Source of the DNA: Verrucomicrobiota bacterium
Lineage (GTDB): Bacteria; Verrucomicrobiota; Verrucomicrobiia; Limisphaerales; UBA1096
NCBI GenBank assembly: GCA_030749225.1
Contig: JASMKO010000073.1
Location: 1 to 64,000, forward strand
Direction of reading: 5' to 3'
Length of the DNA: 64,000 nucleotides
Position 1 is the stretch's first letter. The number at the start of each line of letters is the position of its first letter. A model generated the notes under the pieces. That model did no database searches. It was not told where the DNA came from and saw only the letters and a list, made by a program, of their open reading frames with translations. This document shows positions 18,849-27,784 of the stretch, in pieces. The translations under genes and the position numbers were made by a program.

Positions 18849-20246
18849 TCAGTTTTTAAACCAGGGCTTGCGGGCGTTTTTTGTGATCTCCGCGTCGAGG
18901 GCCTCCATGCGCGCCTGAAGTTTCTTCACGACCTTTGGTTTTGCCTCGGCGAGGTTGTTTTGTTCGCCAACATCCTTGCCAAGGTCGAAGAGAAATACCT
19001 GCGGCGAACGGTTGTTGTTCCGGCGAGGCTTTTTCACCAGCAGCTTCCAGTTGCCGCTGCGCAGTCCCTCCAGATCACCGCGGGAAGTGTAATGCAGGAA
19101 TTCCTCGCGAGGGGATTTTTTCTCTGTACCCTTCCAGAGGCCGGAAACATCTAGGCCATCAATTTTGCGGCCCTTGGGCAAAGCCTTGCCGGTGATGGCG
19201 GCGATAGTCGGAAGCAGGTCAATGGTGCCGGTGAGCTCATCACACACCGATCCGGCGGGAATGCTCGGACCGCGCATCACGCATGGCACACGCTGCCCAC
19301 CCTCGAAAGTGGTGCCTTTGCCTTCGCGTAATGGACCGGCAGAACCGCCATGGTGGCGGAAGGGAAGCCACGGGCCGTTGTCGGTGGTGTAAATGACGTA
19401 GGTGTTTTCGGCCAGCTTCAGCTCATCGAGCGTCTTGAGCAGGCGGCCCACCTCGGCGTCGATGTGCTCGATGGTGTTGATGTACGATCGCTTCGGATCG
19501 GGATCGCGCACCTCGTCGGGCACGTACAGCGGGATGTGCGGCATGGAGTGCGGCAGGTAAACAAAGAACGGCTTGTCCTTGTTGGCCTTGATGAAGTCGA
19601 TGGACTTCTGCGTGTACCGGCGCGTGACGGTGCGCTGATCAACCGGCAACTCGACGATTTTTTCATCCTCAAACAGCGGCGTCTTCCACTTGGTCAGCGT
19701 GGACTCAGGATCGTTCCACAAGATGTCCATCCCCTGCCAGCCGCCGCGCGGCTTGCCCTTGTTGTCGGGGTGATTCATGTCGTTGGAATACGGAATGCCG
19801 TAGTAGGTATCGAAGCCGTTGGCCGTCGGCAACACTTCCCTGTGGTGGCCGAGGTGCCACTTGCCGAAACAGGCCGTGGCGTATCCCTGCCCTTTCAGAT
19901 GATCAGCGATGGTGTGCTCCTTGGCGTTCAGCCCCTTCGTCGAGGCCGGGAACAGCACGTGCTGATGCATCCCCACGCGCTTCGGATAACAGCCGGTCAA
20001 CAACGCCGCACGCGATGGTGTGCACACCGGCGAAGCCACCATGAAACTCGTGAACTTCCGTCCCTCTTTGGCGATGCGATCGATGTTCGGCGTGCGAATG
20101 GTCTTCGAGCCGAAACAGCTCAGATCTCCGTACCCCTGGTCGTCTGTGAAGATGATGACAAAGTTGGGCCTGACGGCTTGGAGGGTTCCTGTGGCAAACA
20201 GAAACACGGAGAATACGCAGGCTTTGAAAAAGGTCGCTGGTTTCAT
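18849..20246 (-). CDS. Arylsulfatase A-like sulfatase
   Basis: The 465-residue protein starts with a Sec signal (ACVFSVFLFATGTLQA). PNFVIIFTDDQGYGDLSCFG holds the metal-binding aspartates, and CTPSRAALLTGCYPKRVG holds C75, the formylglycine precursor. FGKWHLGHHREVLPTANGFD and YTTDNGPWLPFRHHGGSAGP are typical of the arylsulfatase A branch of S1. The tail VFLFDLGKDVGEQNNLAE is standard. It is separated from neighbours by 65 and 59 bp, all on the minus strand, so it may be transcribed with the DUF1592/DUF1552 pair upstream. Substrate specificity cannot be given. Confidence 0.93.
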   Translation of the reverse strand: MKPATFFKACVFSVFLFATGTLQAVRPNFVIIFTDDQGYGDLSCFGSKTIRTPNIDRIAKEGRKFTSFMVASPVCTPSRAALLTGCYPKRVGMHQHVLFPASTKGLNAKEHTIADHLKGQGYATACFGKWHLGHHREVLPTANGFDTYYGIPYSNDMNHPDNKGKPRGGWQGMDILWNDPESTLTKWKTPLFEDEKIVELPVDQRTVTRRYTQKSIDFIKANKDKPFFVYLPHSMPHIPLYVPDEVRDPDPKRSYINTIEHIDAEVGRLLKTLDELKLAENTYVIYTTDNGPWLPFRHHGGSAGPLREGKGTTFEGGQRVPCVMRGPSIPAGSVCDELTGTIDLLPTIAAITGKALPKGRKIDGLDVSGLWKGTEKKSPREEFLHYTSRGDLEGLRSGNWKLLVKKPRRNNNRSPQVFLFDLGKDVGEQNNLAEAKPKVVKKLQARMEALDAEITKNARKPWFKN

Positions 20247-20305
20247 GCCGGGGAGTGTCCCAGCCGCTCCCCCATTTCGTCAATCCTCTTGAACAGACGT
20301 GCGAC

Positions 20306-21709
20306 CTAAACCTCGCTCAAGGTTTCTGTGCTGCCGCCGAAGCTGTCGGTTTCCACACCGAGTTTGTGAAGCATGGTGAGGTAAAGGCTGGAGAGGGGCA
20401 GCTCGGTGTAACCCATCTCAGCCTGCCAACCGGAGTCGGTGCTGATGCCGGAGGTTGCCTGGTGTTTGTCATTGCCCTCGCCGTATTTCAGATATTGGCC
20501 GTGTTTGAAGCCCATGTTGCGACCACCGAACAGCAGCAGCGGGTAATTGCGCGAGAGGTGGAAGGCACTGGAGGCCGAGCCGAAAAAGAGCGCGGTGTTG
20601 TCGAGCATGCTGCCCTCCCCACCCGGCTCAGGCGTTGCCTTGAGCCTGCTGGCCAAGCGGCCCAGTTCGTCGTTGATGAACCGGCAGTAGGTGCCGAAAT
20701 TCTTGAAGCCATCCGGTTCGCGCGTGGCGTGCGAGAGTTGGTGGGTGAGTTTAAATCCCACAGCACGACCAAGGTAGTCACTGATGCCGACGCCGTTCTC
20801 GCGGCCCAACTGGTAGGTGGCCACGCGGGTGGTGTCGGTCTTGAACGCGAGGTAGATCAACTCGTACATCGTGCGCAGATAGTTGCGCGGATCCTCCGGC
20901 GTGATATCGAGCTTGAGATGATCGACGTCCACCTGCGGGAGCGGGATGTTCAGCCAGCGCTTGGCCTTCTCCACCTTCACCTCGGTGTCACGCACGGATT
21001 GCAGGTACTCCGTGAGCGTCTCCTGGTCGCGTTTCGACAGGGAACGCTTCAGCGAACGGGCGTCCTCCATCAGGTCATCCAGCGCGCTTTTGCTAAGGGC
21101 CAGACGCCGTGCGGCATCGGGACCGCTCTTCACGAACAGCATGTCGAAGATGCGCTTGGGCTTGTGCTCTGCGGGAATGGGTCGGCCGCTGTTGTTGTAC
21201 GACATCGTTTGCGCACCACGCGGCGAGCCGGTGCCACCATCAGTAGACATGACAAGCGAGGAAAGGCGGGTGTGCTTGCCGGCTTCCATGGCAAAAAACT
21301 GATCGAGGGAAACGCTGTTTTGATAGTTGCCATCCGCGCCGGTGTCCGCGCCGGTGAGAAATTGATCCGCGTTGGAGTGGCCATGGACACGACGCACGGC
21401 CGGATGCGACAGGCCGGAGAACACTGTCAGGTCATCGCGTAGCGGCTCGAGCGTCTCCATGCACTTGGTGAACTTGAACTCCCTCCCGCCACCGTGAGGA
21501 AACCAGCTCCAGTCCTCGAAGCCCGGATCCTTGACCAACGGCATGGGAACACCGTCCGGCATGTAAAAACAGGCCAAGCGTTTGCGCTTGATGGGCTGCT
21601 GTGCCGCACGAACCACACCGGTAAAGGACTCAAGCCAAGGCAACGCAAGCGCCACGCCTGTGCCCCGCAAAAACTTCCGACGATCCAAGGCAGATAAGTT
21701 CTTGTTCAT
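20306..21709 (-). CDS. DUF1552 domain protein, Tat-exported
   Basis: The protein is 467 residues long. The signal DRRKFLRGTGVALALPWLES is a clear Tat leader. DUF1552 features follow: LACFYMPDGVPMPLVKDPG, FSGLSHPAVRRVHGHSNAD, SFNSS-like TMSYNNSGRPIPAEHKP and DNTALFFGSASSAFHLSRNYP. An AGGAAGG ribosome-binding site sits just before ATG 21709, which supports this start. It follows the DUF1592 gene by 19 bp, so the two form an operon in the order DUF1592 then DUF1552, the reverse of the pair at 10740-14998. Function unknown. A long plus-strand open frame opposite this gene is a shadow. Confidence 0.92.
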   Translation of the reverse strand: MNKNLSALDRRKFLRGTGVALALPWLESFTGVVRAAQQPIKRKRLACFYMPDGVPMPLVKDPGFEDWSWFPHGGGREFKFTKCMETLEPLRDDLTVFSGLSHPAVRRVHGHSNADQFLTGADTGADGNYQNSVSLDQFFAMEAGKHTRLSSLVMSTDGGTGSPRGAQTMSYNNSGRPIPAEHKPKRIFDMLFVKSGPDAARRLALSKSALDDLMEDARSLKRSLSKRDQETLTEYLQSVRDTEVKVEKAKRWLNIPLPQVDVDHLKLDITPEDPRNYLRTMYELIYLAFKTDTTRVATYQLGRENGVGISDYLGRAVGFKLTHQLSHATREPDGFKNFGTYCRFINDELGRLASRLKATPEPGGEGSMLDNTALFFGSASSAFHLSRNYPLLLFGGRNMGFKHGQYLKYGEGNDKHQATSGISTDSGWQAEMGYTELPLSSLYLTMLHKLGVETDSFGGSTETLSEV

Positions 21710-21728
21710 GGCCTTCCTGCTGCTGGGA

Positions 21729-24338
21729 TTAATTTAACTGAAACAGATCACTTTTGACAATCAGAATTACTAGGGCCTTCAACCCGTCATCTTGCTCCCG
21801 GAGGTCGGCGGTGATTCCGTCGATCTGAGCACGGTCGCCGAATGTCAGCGGTCGGCCAAGCGCGTAGGCTGCCAGCTTGTGGGTCATGGCGCGGGCGAAC
21901 TGGTCCTGCCGGGTGGCCAGCAGGTATTGCTTGAGGCCTGCCATACCGCGCAGCTCATGCTTGTTGAACAACTTGCTTGTGGCATCGACAGGCTCCTTGC
22001 CGATCTTGTCGCGCCACCTACCGACCGCGTCGAAGTTTTCGAACGCAATCCCCCAAGGATCGATCTTGGTATGGCACGAGTAGCAGGCCGGGTCGTCACG
22101 ATGTTGCTCCATGCGCTGCTTGAGCGTGAGCTTGAGAATCTCCGGGTCAGCCAGGTCGATCTCCGGCACAGCGGGCGGTGGCGGCGGTGGCGGATCATTT
22201 AGGATGTTTTCCAGCAGCCAGATGCCGCGCTTGAGCGGATGAGAATCCTTGCCGTCCGAGTTCATCGCCAACAAACCGGCCTGCGTGAGCAGGCCGCCGC
22301 GCCGGTCGCCCAACTGCAATTTCACCGGGCGCAGATCGCTGCCAACCAACTCCGGCAGCTCGTAATGCCGAGCAAGCCGATCATTCACCATCGCGTAATC
22401 CGACTGGAGAAAATCCGTCACCGGCCGGTCGCGCTGCAGCACCTCGGCGAAGAACGCCACCGGCTCCTCCTTCATAGACTCCATGAGCAACGGGTCAAAC
22501 CGTCCGTGTTCCTTGGTATCGACCTTCAAAAAATCCAGCAGCTCAAGCCCCAGCCACTGGCGTGTGAAGTGTCTGGTCAAGCGCTTGGCCTTCGGGTCCG
22601 CCAGCATGCGCTTGGCCTGTCGCTCCAGCACCTTGGGTTTCCGCAGTCGGCCCTGCTTGGCCAAACGCAGCAGCTTCGCATCCGGCAGACTGCTCCAGAG
22701 AAAAAACGAAAGTCGGCTGGCCAACTCTTGATCGGAAACCCCCTGGCTATCCGCCTCGCCGGCCCGGGCGAGATACAGGAACTTGGGCGAGGCCAGGACC
22801 GTGGCCAGCACCTCGACCATTGCCTCCTGCAGATCCTCGCACTGCGACCGGAATTTTTCCAGAAGCGCCATCTTTTGGTCGATCTCCGCGTCGGTCGCCG
22901 GCCGGCGCCACGCTCGACGCATGAATTGAGCCAGCACCTTGCGGGCGTATTTGACCTCGTTCTTTTGATTGGGGCTGTCAAAGAAAATTTGCGTGTGCGA
23001 TTCCGGCGGCCATTGGTCAAAGGTCGGCGCAATGATCTCCACGTAATCGATCTGCACGGCCACCTTCCGGCTGGAGGTGTTTTGAATTTGAAGAAACTCC
23101 GCAGGGTTGGGCAAGTCGCCCAGTTTCTTGATGTGACGATAGGCGTTGCGAGCGATCTCGCTGAGGCGGACGTCCCAGTGATAAAACTCCGGCCTGTCCG
23201 GCTGCGAGGTGACAGTGATGTCGCGGTCGCCAGCCCGGACCGCGACGCGTGAATCGTTGCTGGCTTGGTTACCAAAAAACAACCGCAGTGTCGGCAGATG
23301 TTTTTCCATGGCCGAATATCGCGCCGCCCGGATGCGCACTCGCATGTTGCCTGTGTCCGGCAGGCCGTCGCCTACGTCGATGATGTATTTCGCATTCGGC
23401 GGAATAACCACTACGTCGGATGAAACCGACGGCACCTTTGGCTTGGTATGGGAGGGTGTCCATGCGTACTTGGCACCGTTGTAACTCCATCGCGGCCCGA
23501 TACCCTGGCCGGTCACCAAATCCCGGTAGTGCATTCCATTGTGGTTACGTTCAAATTTTTCACCCTGCTGCTCGAAGGCCTCCGCAACCGTCAATCCCTC
23601 CTCCCCTATCCGTCTGCGTGTCCCCTCGATGTTCGCCGTGTACTTGGCGTTGATCCGTTTGGCGGCATCCCTCATCGAGATGCCGTAGTAAACTGGCTGA
23701 GGTCGCGGGCCGCGCACGGTTGCCTGTTCCAGTGCCTTGCGTGCCAGATCCCGGTACTGCTCAAACTGCACCCCCGTCATTTGCAACATTTCGGAGCTGT
23801 TCTTGAAGCCGTCCTCAGAAACTGTCTCCGGCGGCAGGTCACGCGAAAAGTCGTGGGAAATTCCAAGCAAATCCTGAAGGACGTACCGATACTCGTACCG
23901 CGTCAGCCGACGGAATGACGTGTGCCCCTGCTCGCTACGGCGCACCTCGGATGCGACCTGAATTTCCCCTGACAACCAGTCGACTATTCGCACCTTCTCA
24001 GCATCGGCAAGTTGCGCATCGGCATCCTCGGGTGGCATTTCGCCGTTGCCGATCACATCGAAAACCTCCAGCCACCATTTGACATCCTTTCCCGACAACA
24101 AATTCGGGTTCAACGTGTCGACGCGAAATTTCCCCTTTTGCTTCTCCGGCCCGTGACAGCCAACGCACACCCGCTCCAACACAGGCTCCACCTCGGCCCG
24201 GAACTTGGCCAAGCGCGGCTGGGGCAGCTCCCCCGGCTTGGCCAAACCCGAAGCCAAGCCACCGCCAAGGAGCGCAAACGAGGTTGCCAAAAAAAAGAAC
24301 CTCATAAACTCCCGCACTAGTACCATCATTCTCCCCAT
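21729..24338 (-). CDS. DUF1592-family (PSD3/PSD4-type) di-heme cytochrome
   Basis: The protein is 869 residues if started at 24338; ATGs at 24326 and 24305 would also leave a good signal peptide (FFFLATSFALLGGGLASG). The first heme motif is CVGCH (C58, C61, H62) followed by EKQKGKFRVD. DUF1587 (FRRLTRYEYRYVLQDLLG), an inserted beta-sandwich domain of about residues 300-440 (PPNAKYIIDVGDGLPDTG), DUF1592 (ELASRLSFFLWSSLPDAKLL), DUF1588 (NILNDPPPPPPP) and DUF1585 with CYSCHTKIDPWGIAFENFD appear in order. Exported electron transfer and carbohydrate binding are inferred. It is the first gene of a pair with the DUF1552 gene 19 bp downstream. Confidence 0.9.
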   Translation of the reverse strand: MGRMMVLVREFMRFFFLATSFALLGGGLASGLAKPGELPQPRLAKFRAEVEPVLERVCVGCHGPEKQKGKFRVDTLNPNLLSGKDVKWWLEVFDVIGNGEMPPEDADAQLADAEKVRIVDWLSGEIQVASEVRRSEQGHTSFRRLTRYEYRYVLQDLLGISHDFSRDLPPETVSEDGFKNSSEMLQMTGVQFEQYRDLARKALEQATVRGPRPQPVYYGISMRDAAKRINAKYTANIEGTRRRIGEEGLTVAEAFEQQGEKFERNHNGMHYRDLVTGQGIGPRWSYNGAKYAWTPSHTKPKVPSVSSDVVVIPPNAKYIIDVGDGLPDTGNMRVRIRAARYSAMEKHLPTLRLFFGNQASNDSRVAVRAGDRDITVTSQPDRPEFYHWDVRLSEIARNAYRHIKKLGDLPNPAEFLQIQNTSSRKVAVQIDYVEIIAPTFDQWPPESHTQIFFDSPNQKNEVKYARKVLAQFMRRAWRRPATDAEIDQKMALLEKFRSQCEDLQEAMVEVLATVLASPKFLYLARAGEADSQGVSDQELASRLSFFLWSSLPDAKLLRLAKQGRLRKPKVLERQAKRMLADPKAKRLTRHFTRQWLGLELLDFLKVDTKEHGRFDPLLMESMKEEPVAFFAEVLQRDRPVTDFLQSDYAMVNDRLARHYELPELVGSDLRPVKLQLGDRRGGLLTQAGLLAMNSDGKDSHPLKRGIWLLENILNDPPPPPPPAVPEIDLADPEILKLTLKQRMEQHRDDPACYSCHTKIDPWGIAFENFDAVGRWRDKIGKEPVDATSKLFNKHELRGMAGLKQYLLATRQDQFARAMTHKLAAYALGRPLTFGDRAQIDGITADLREQDDGLKALVILIVKSDLFQLN

Positions 24339-24403
24339 TTCGCGAGCGGATTTGATGGCCTAAAGTGCATCTTTCCTGTCCAAACTTATCGCAGCGGCCC
24401 ACC

Positions 24404-24414
24404 GCTTGGCCAAG
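24404..24414. repeat. Iterated palindrome, intergenic
   Basis: GCTTGGCCAAG in the 133-bp gap between the FG-GAP gene's stop (24472) and the DUF1592 start. No other feature is seen in that gap. Confidence 0.8.
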
Positions 24415-24471
24415 GACTCATAGTTCAAAGAGTTGAAGTCACACCCCTTGTCAATCTTCAGCCAGAACCAA

Positions 24472-25617
24472 CTACTTCAGAGGGTTTTCATACCAAACCA
24501 CGTTTTTGCTTTGCTGCCCGGCGATAAGGGTATCGAAATCGCCATCGGCATCCATATCCACAAGGCGGATGTCGTAGGCGGCCTGGTCGTCGTGGATGAT
24601 GTGGGTGGTAAACCTACCTTTTCCGTCATTCTCAAACCAGGCGGCCTTACGACTCACATAGGCGCAGGTGACGGCGTCGATGTCGCCATCGCCGTCGATG
24701 TCGCCCACCTGCAAGCAGTGTGAAGACAGGAGTTCAGTGTTGATGTCGTGAATTTTCCACCCGGGATTCTCGTACCAAATAAGGCCGGTTCCATGGCCGC
24801 GGCTGGCAACGATGTCCGGTTTACCGTCGCCGTTCACGTCCGCGGGAAGAATATTGGTCGCTCCAGGATGCTTACCCGGCAGCCGATGTTTCTTGAACGG
24901 CTTGGTCGGATCCTCTCCTGCCTCCCACCATGCAAACCATTCGCCCTTACCGGATTTGTCCGAAGATCCGCCCTTGGCGGCGAGGGTGATATCAAGTCGG
25001 CCGTCACCGTTGAGGTCGCCTGCCCCCAGATAGTGGCTCAGGCCGGGCGCGTCGTTCTTAGCAAAAACATGGCGTGTCCAGCGGTCGGCTTCATGTGGAT
25101 TTCTGGGCACCTCCAGCCACACGGCAGAATCGGGGAATCTCCCCCTCGGCTGGGCACTGTTGGCGAGAAGGTCAAGTTTGCCGTCACCGTTCACATCTGC
25201 CTTTAGCACGCCGTGGATGCCAATGATTTCGTCCTCGGCAATACGCACCTTCCATGGGCCGGCGGCTGCATTCTTGTTTGGTTGCTCGAACCATACAATG
25301 AGGCCGGGTTGATAGCGTGCTCCGATGAAATCCGCATCTCCGTCACCGTCCACGTCAAAGGTTTCACCGTGAATGAATGTATGATCCTTGTGATCTCCGA
25401 TAATAATCTCCTTCCAGTCCGGCGCGACAAACAGTCGAGTTTTGCCACCGGCATTGCTAATGACATCCACCTTGCCATCTCGGGTGAAGTCGGCCGCCAC
25501 CGCCACGTTGTTACGCAGTCCCTCCCAGACGACATGGCGTTTCCAATTGCCCTTCTCCGCGGCTTGTACGCTGCACAGGATGAGAGCTTGAATAAACAGA
25601 ATTCTTTGAATGTGCAT
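24472..25617 (-). CDS. FG-GAP/VCBS repeat protein, exported
   Basis: The protein is 381 residues long with a short Sec signal (ILFIQALILCSVQA). It consists almost wholly of FG-GAP/VCBS-type beta-propeller blades, each with a calcium-binding loop: DVDGDGDADFIG, DVNGDGKLDLLA, DLNGDGRLDITLA, DVNGDGKPDIVAS, DIDGDGDIDAVT and DMDADGDFDTLIA, plus a weaker DFTRDGKVDVIS. Seven loops fit a seven-bladed propeller. VWFEQPNKNA- and IWYENPGWKI-like strands between loops are the usual partner sequence. Such proteins bind ligands or other proteins at the surface and have no known catalysis. It lies 133 bp before the DUF1592 gene on the same strand. The upstream 344 bp separates it from a divergent hydrolase gene. 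Confidence 0.92.
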   Translation of the reverse strand: MHIQRILFIQALILCSVQAAEKGNWKRHVVWEGLRNNVAVAADFTRDGKVDVISNAGGKTRLFVAPDWKEIIIGDHKDHTFIHGETFDVDGDGDADFIGARYQPGLIVWFEQPNKNAAAGPWKVRIAEDEIIGIHGVLKADVNGDGKLDLLANSAQPRGRFPDSAVWLEVPRNPHEADRWTRHVFAKNDAPGLSHYLGAGDLNGDGRLDITLAAKGGSSDKSGKGEWFAWWEAGEDPTKPFKKHRLPGKHPGATNILPADVNGDGKPDIVASRGHGTGLIWYENPGWKIHDINTELLSSHCLQVGDIDGDGDIDAVTCAYVSRKAAWFENDGKGRFTTHIIHDDQAAYDIRLVDMDADGDFDTLIAGQQSKNVVWYENPLK

Positions 25618-25961
25618 GATGATATTGACTGTGTTACTGGGCTATGATCGCATTGGGATGGTTTTCACCCAATGGAACCGGCTGAGCACCCAGCTTATCG
25701 ATCCAGTTCGGTTTGAAAATGTTTTTTGTTCCTGAAATGAACGACCCACTTGACCAAAGGTGAAGTGCTTTTTCTTCTCGTTCAAGCGCGTGACCGTGGC
25801 CCAGCGCCATTGGCCCTCTGCATCGGTACAAACAGTACGGTTTAACAAGGCATTCAAAATGGCTGTGAAAGATGCCATCACTTCGATGGAAACAGCAGCA
25901 GGTGAATCGAGTTTTGCGTTCGCCTTGCCAGCAGAATCAGCGTAATTAAACGGGCGCTAAC
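25618..25961. other. 344-bp divergent intergenic region with possible gene remnant
   Basis: The region separates the minus-strand FG-GAP gene from the plus-strand hydrolase. On the minus strand, 25634-25831 ends in a protein-like stretch (NIFKPNWIDKLGAQPVPLG), but it has no family match I recognise and no convincing start. It could be a decayed gene. Promoters for both neighbours should lie here, but I see no convincing -35/-10 pair. Confidence 0.3.
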
Positions 25962-27143
25962 ATGAACAATTTCCTCAACACTTTCTCTGTCCGCACATTT
26001 GCGAGGACTTTTAGCATCTCTTCACTTTTGTTTGTGGTATTTTCCTTTCTGTTATTTCACCAAGTAACCCATGCGAAGGATGCAGCCCAGCCGTTTGTAA
26101 CCTATCCGAATCCAATTGGGGATTACCTTAAGCGCATTCAACAGGGCAAGCAAACACATGTCTTTGATCCATCTTTACGATTTGAGGAGTGGCAGAAAAA
26201 AGCACGCAGGGCTCTCATTAAGCTCACCGGACTCAAAAAGATGGAAATGGAACTGGCCGGCTTCACGCCAAAAGTGCAGCTTGGCGAATCGAAAAAAAAT
26301 GAAGATTCATTTACCCGGTCTCTTTGCTCCATTGAAACAGAGCCTGGTGTGTTTGTTCCCTTTTATTTGCTCGTACCCAAGGATACAGAACCGGCAAAAC
26401 CTCGCCCCCTTTTGCTTTGCCCGCACGGCCACGACAAACTCGGGCTGCATTCCTATGCCGGTGCTTTCAAGGATGAAAAACACAAACGGAAGGTTCTCGA
26501 AAAAAAAGGAGATATCGGGGCACAAGCAGCGCGGCGCGGTTTTGTGGTGATTGCCCCGGCCACACGCGGGCTTGCTGATGAGGTGCTGGTCCCCGATCCC
26601 AAAGGCCGCCACGGAAACCGCCCCTGCCGGGCTCAACTCATGCACTGTCTGATCGCCGGGCGCACTCCCATTGCGGAGAGGGTTTGGGACATGCAACGAT
26701 TGCTTGACTGGGCGGAGAAAAATCCTCTGATCGATCGCACCCGTATCGCGATGACCGGCAACTCCGGAGGTGGCGTCCTTACCGCCTACACCGCGGCGAT
26801 CGACACGCGAATCAGGGTCGCGATTCCAAGCTGCTCATTCACCTCAGTCATGAGTGCTGAAGGCTTTATCTTTCACTGCGATTGTTGCCTCATTCCCAAA
26901 CTCCGGGACTGGGGAGACTGGAAAGAACTGGGCGGCCTCGTTGCCCCGCGGCACCTCTTGATCGTGCACGGCGTGGACGACAGTTTGCACCATCCACCGA
27001 CTGTGGAAAAGCTGGCCATCAACATCGGGAAAATTTTTCAAGCCGTAGATGTCCCCAACCACACCGACCTGAAATGGGGAAGCAGCGGGCACCGCTTCTA
27101 CCCTCAAAAGATGTGGCCCTTTTTGAGTAAGGGATTGAAATAA
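25962..27143 (+). CDS. Exported alpha/beta hydrolase (acetylxylan esterase/dienelactone hydrolase-like)
   Basis: One of the few plus-strand genes, encoding 393 residues. A hydrophobic N-terminal segment (SSLLFVVFSFLLFHQVTHA) acts as Sec signal. The core shows PFYLLVPKDTEPAKPRPLLLC, then CPHGHDKLG as oxyanion-hole region, MTGNSGGGVLTAY with the nucleophile elbow GNSGG, VHGVDDSLHHPP with the acidic residue, and SSGHRFYPQ supplying the histidine. This order is typical of large exported esterases (Abhydrolase_7 or AXE1 types). A deacetylase or esterase role on decorated polysaccharide is inferred. It ends 8 bp from the convergent bacterioferritin gene. AT-richer 5' sequence than the neighbours may mark a different history. 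Confidence 0.8.
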   Translation: MNNFLNTFSVRTFARTFSISSLLFVVFSFLLFHQVTHAKDAAQPFVTYPNPIGDYLKRIQQGKQTHVFDPSLRFEEWQKKARRALIKLTGLKKMEMELAGFTPKVQLGESKKNEDSFTRSLCSIETEPGVFVPFYLLVPKDTEPAKPRPLLLCPHGHDKLGLHSYAGAFKDEKHKRKVLEKKGDIGAQAARRGFVVIAPATRGLADEVLVPDPKGRHGNRPCRAQLMHCLIAGRTPIAERVWDMQRLLDWAEKNPLIDRTRIAMTGNSGGGVLTAYTAAIDTRIRVAIPSCSFTSVMSAEGFIFHCDCCLIPKLRDWGDWKELGGLVAPRHLLIVHGVDDSLHHPPTVEKLAINIGKIFQAVDVPNHTDLKWGSSGHRFYPQKMWPFLSKGLK

Positions 27144-27151
27144 CCGGTTGG

Positions 27152-27631
27152 CTATTTACCACCGCCCTCCATTTGCTGGGCGAGGTAGTTCTCGATGCCG
27201 ACCATCTTGATGAGGTCCAGCTGCGCCTCGGCCCAGTCGATGCTCTGCTCTGACTCGATCACCATGCGCTCCATAAACTCGCGGCTGGCGTTGTCTTTCA
27301 CCTCCGAGCACAGCTTGATACCCTCGTTGTAGGTGGCCGTCGCCTTGATCTCCAGCGCCACGCCGTTCTCGATCTGCTCCTTCGGGCTGTCGCCCACGTT
27401 GATCACATCGTAGCGGGAGATGGCCGGTATCCCATCAAGAAACAAGATGCGGTCGATGACCTCGTCCGCGTGTTTCATTTCCTCCATTGATTCCGCGTAA
27501 TAGTAGTCAGCCAACTTGTTCAGACCCCAGTTGCGAAGCATCTTGGAGTGGATGAAGTAAGTGTTGATCGCCGTCAGTTCGATAGTTAGACCAGCGTTCA
27601 ACGCCTCTATGACTTGTTCGTTTCCTTTCAT
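27152..27631 (-). CDS. bfr: Bacterioferritin, heme-binding but with altered ferroxidase site
   Basis: The 159-residue protein aligns without gaps to E. coli bacterioferritin by eye. E18, E51, H54 and the bridging E94 of the di-iron site are kept, and M52, the axial heme ligand, is kept in EEMKHADEVIDRI. At the positions of E127 and H130 it has S127 and S130 (ESEQSIDW in place of DEEGHIDW). The second iron would therefore lack two ligands. Several bacteria have two Bfr subunits, one heme-binding and ferroxidase-poor, the other ferroxidase-active; this one resembles the former, which would predict a second bfr elsewhere. Cytoplasmic iron storage is the expected role. The bfd gene lies 153 bp upstream on the same strand. 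Confidence 0.93.
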   Translation of the reverse strand: MKGNEQVIEALNAGLTIELTAINTYFIHSKMLRNWGLNKLADYYYAESMEEMKHADEVIDRILFLDGIPAISRYDVINVGDSPKEQIENGVALEIKATATYNEGIKLCSEVKDNASREFMERMVIESEQSIDWAEAQLDLIKMVGIENYLAQQMEGGGK

Positions 27632-27784
27632 GATTTGTTTTTGGATGCGATTCCGCCGCCCAGATTTGGATCATGACGAAAACCGGCTCCACACGCGCCG
27701 ATTATAAACCAAGTTGAAGCGGAAAATGAAAGAAGTTTTTTTGTGACAATGAGACCTAATCCCACACACAGCCCAATGGGCAAC

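Noticed and set aside
20255-21442. 395-codon plus-strand open frame
   Set aside because: It lies wholly opposite a well-supported DUF1552 gene and shows no signal peptide or family motif; long antisense frames are common with this codon bias.
22239-23252. 337-codon plus-strand open frame
   Set aside because: Antisense shadow of the DUF1592 gene; composition is Leu/Arg/Gln-rich without recognisable domains.
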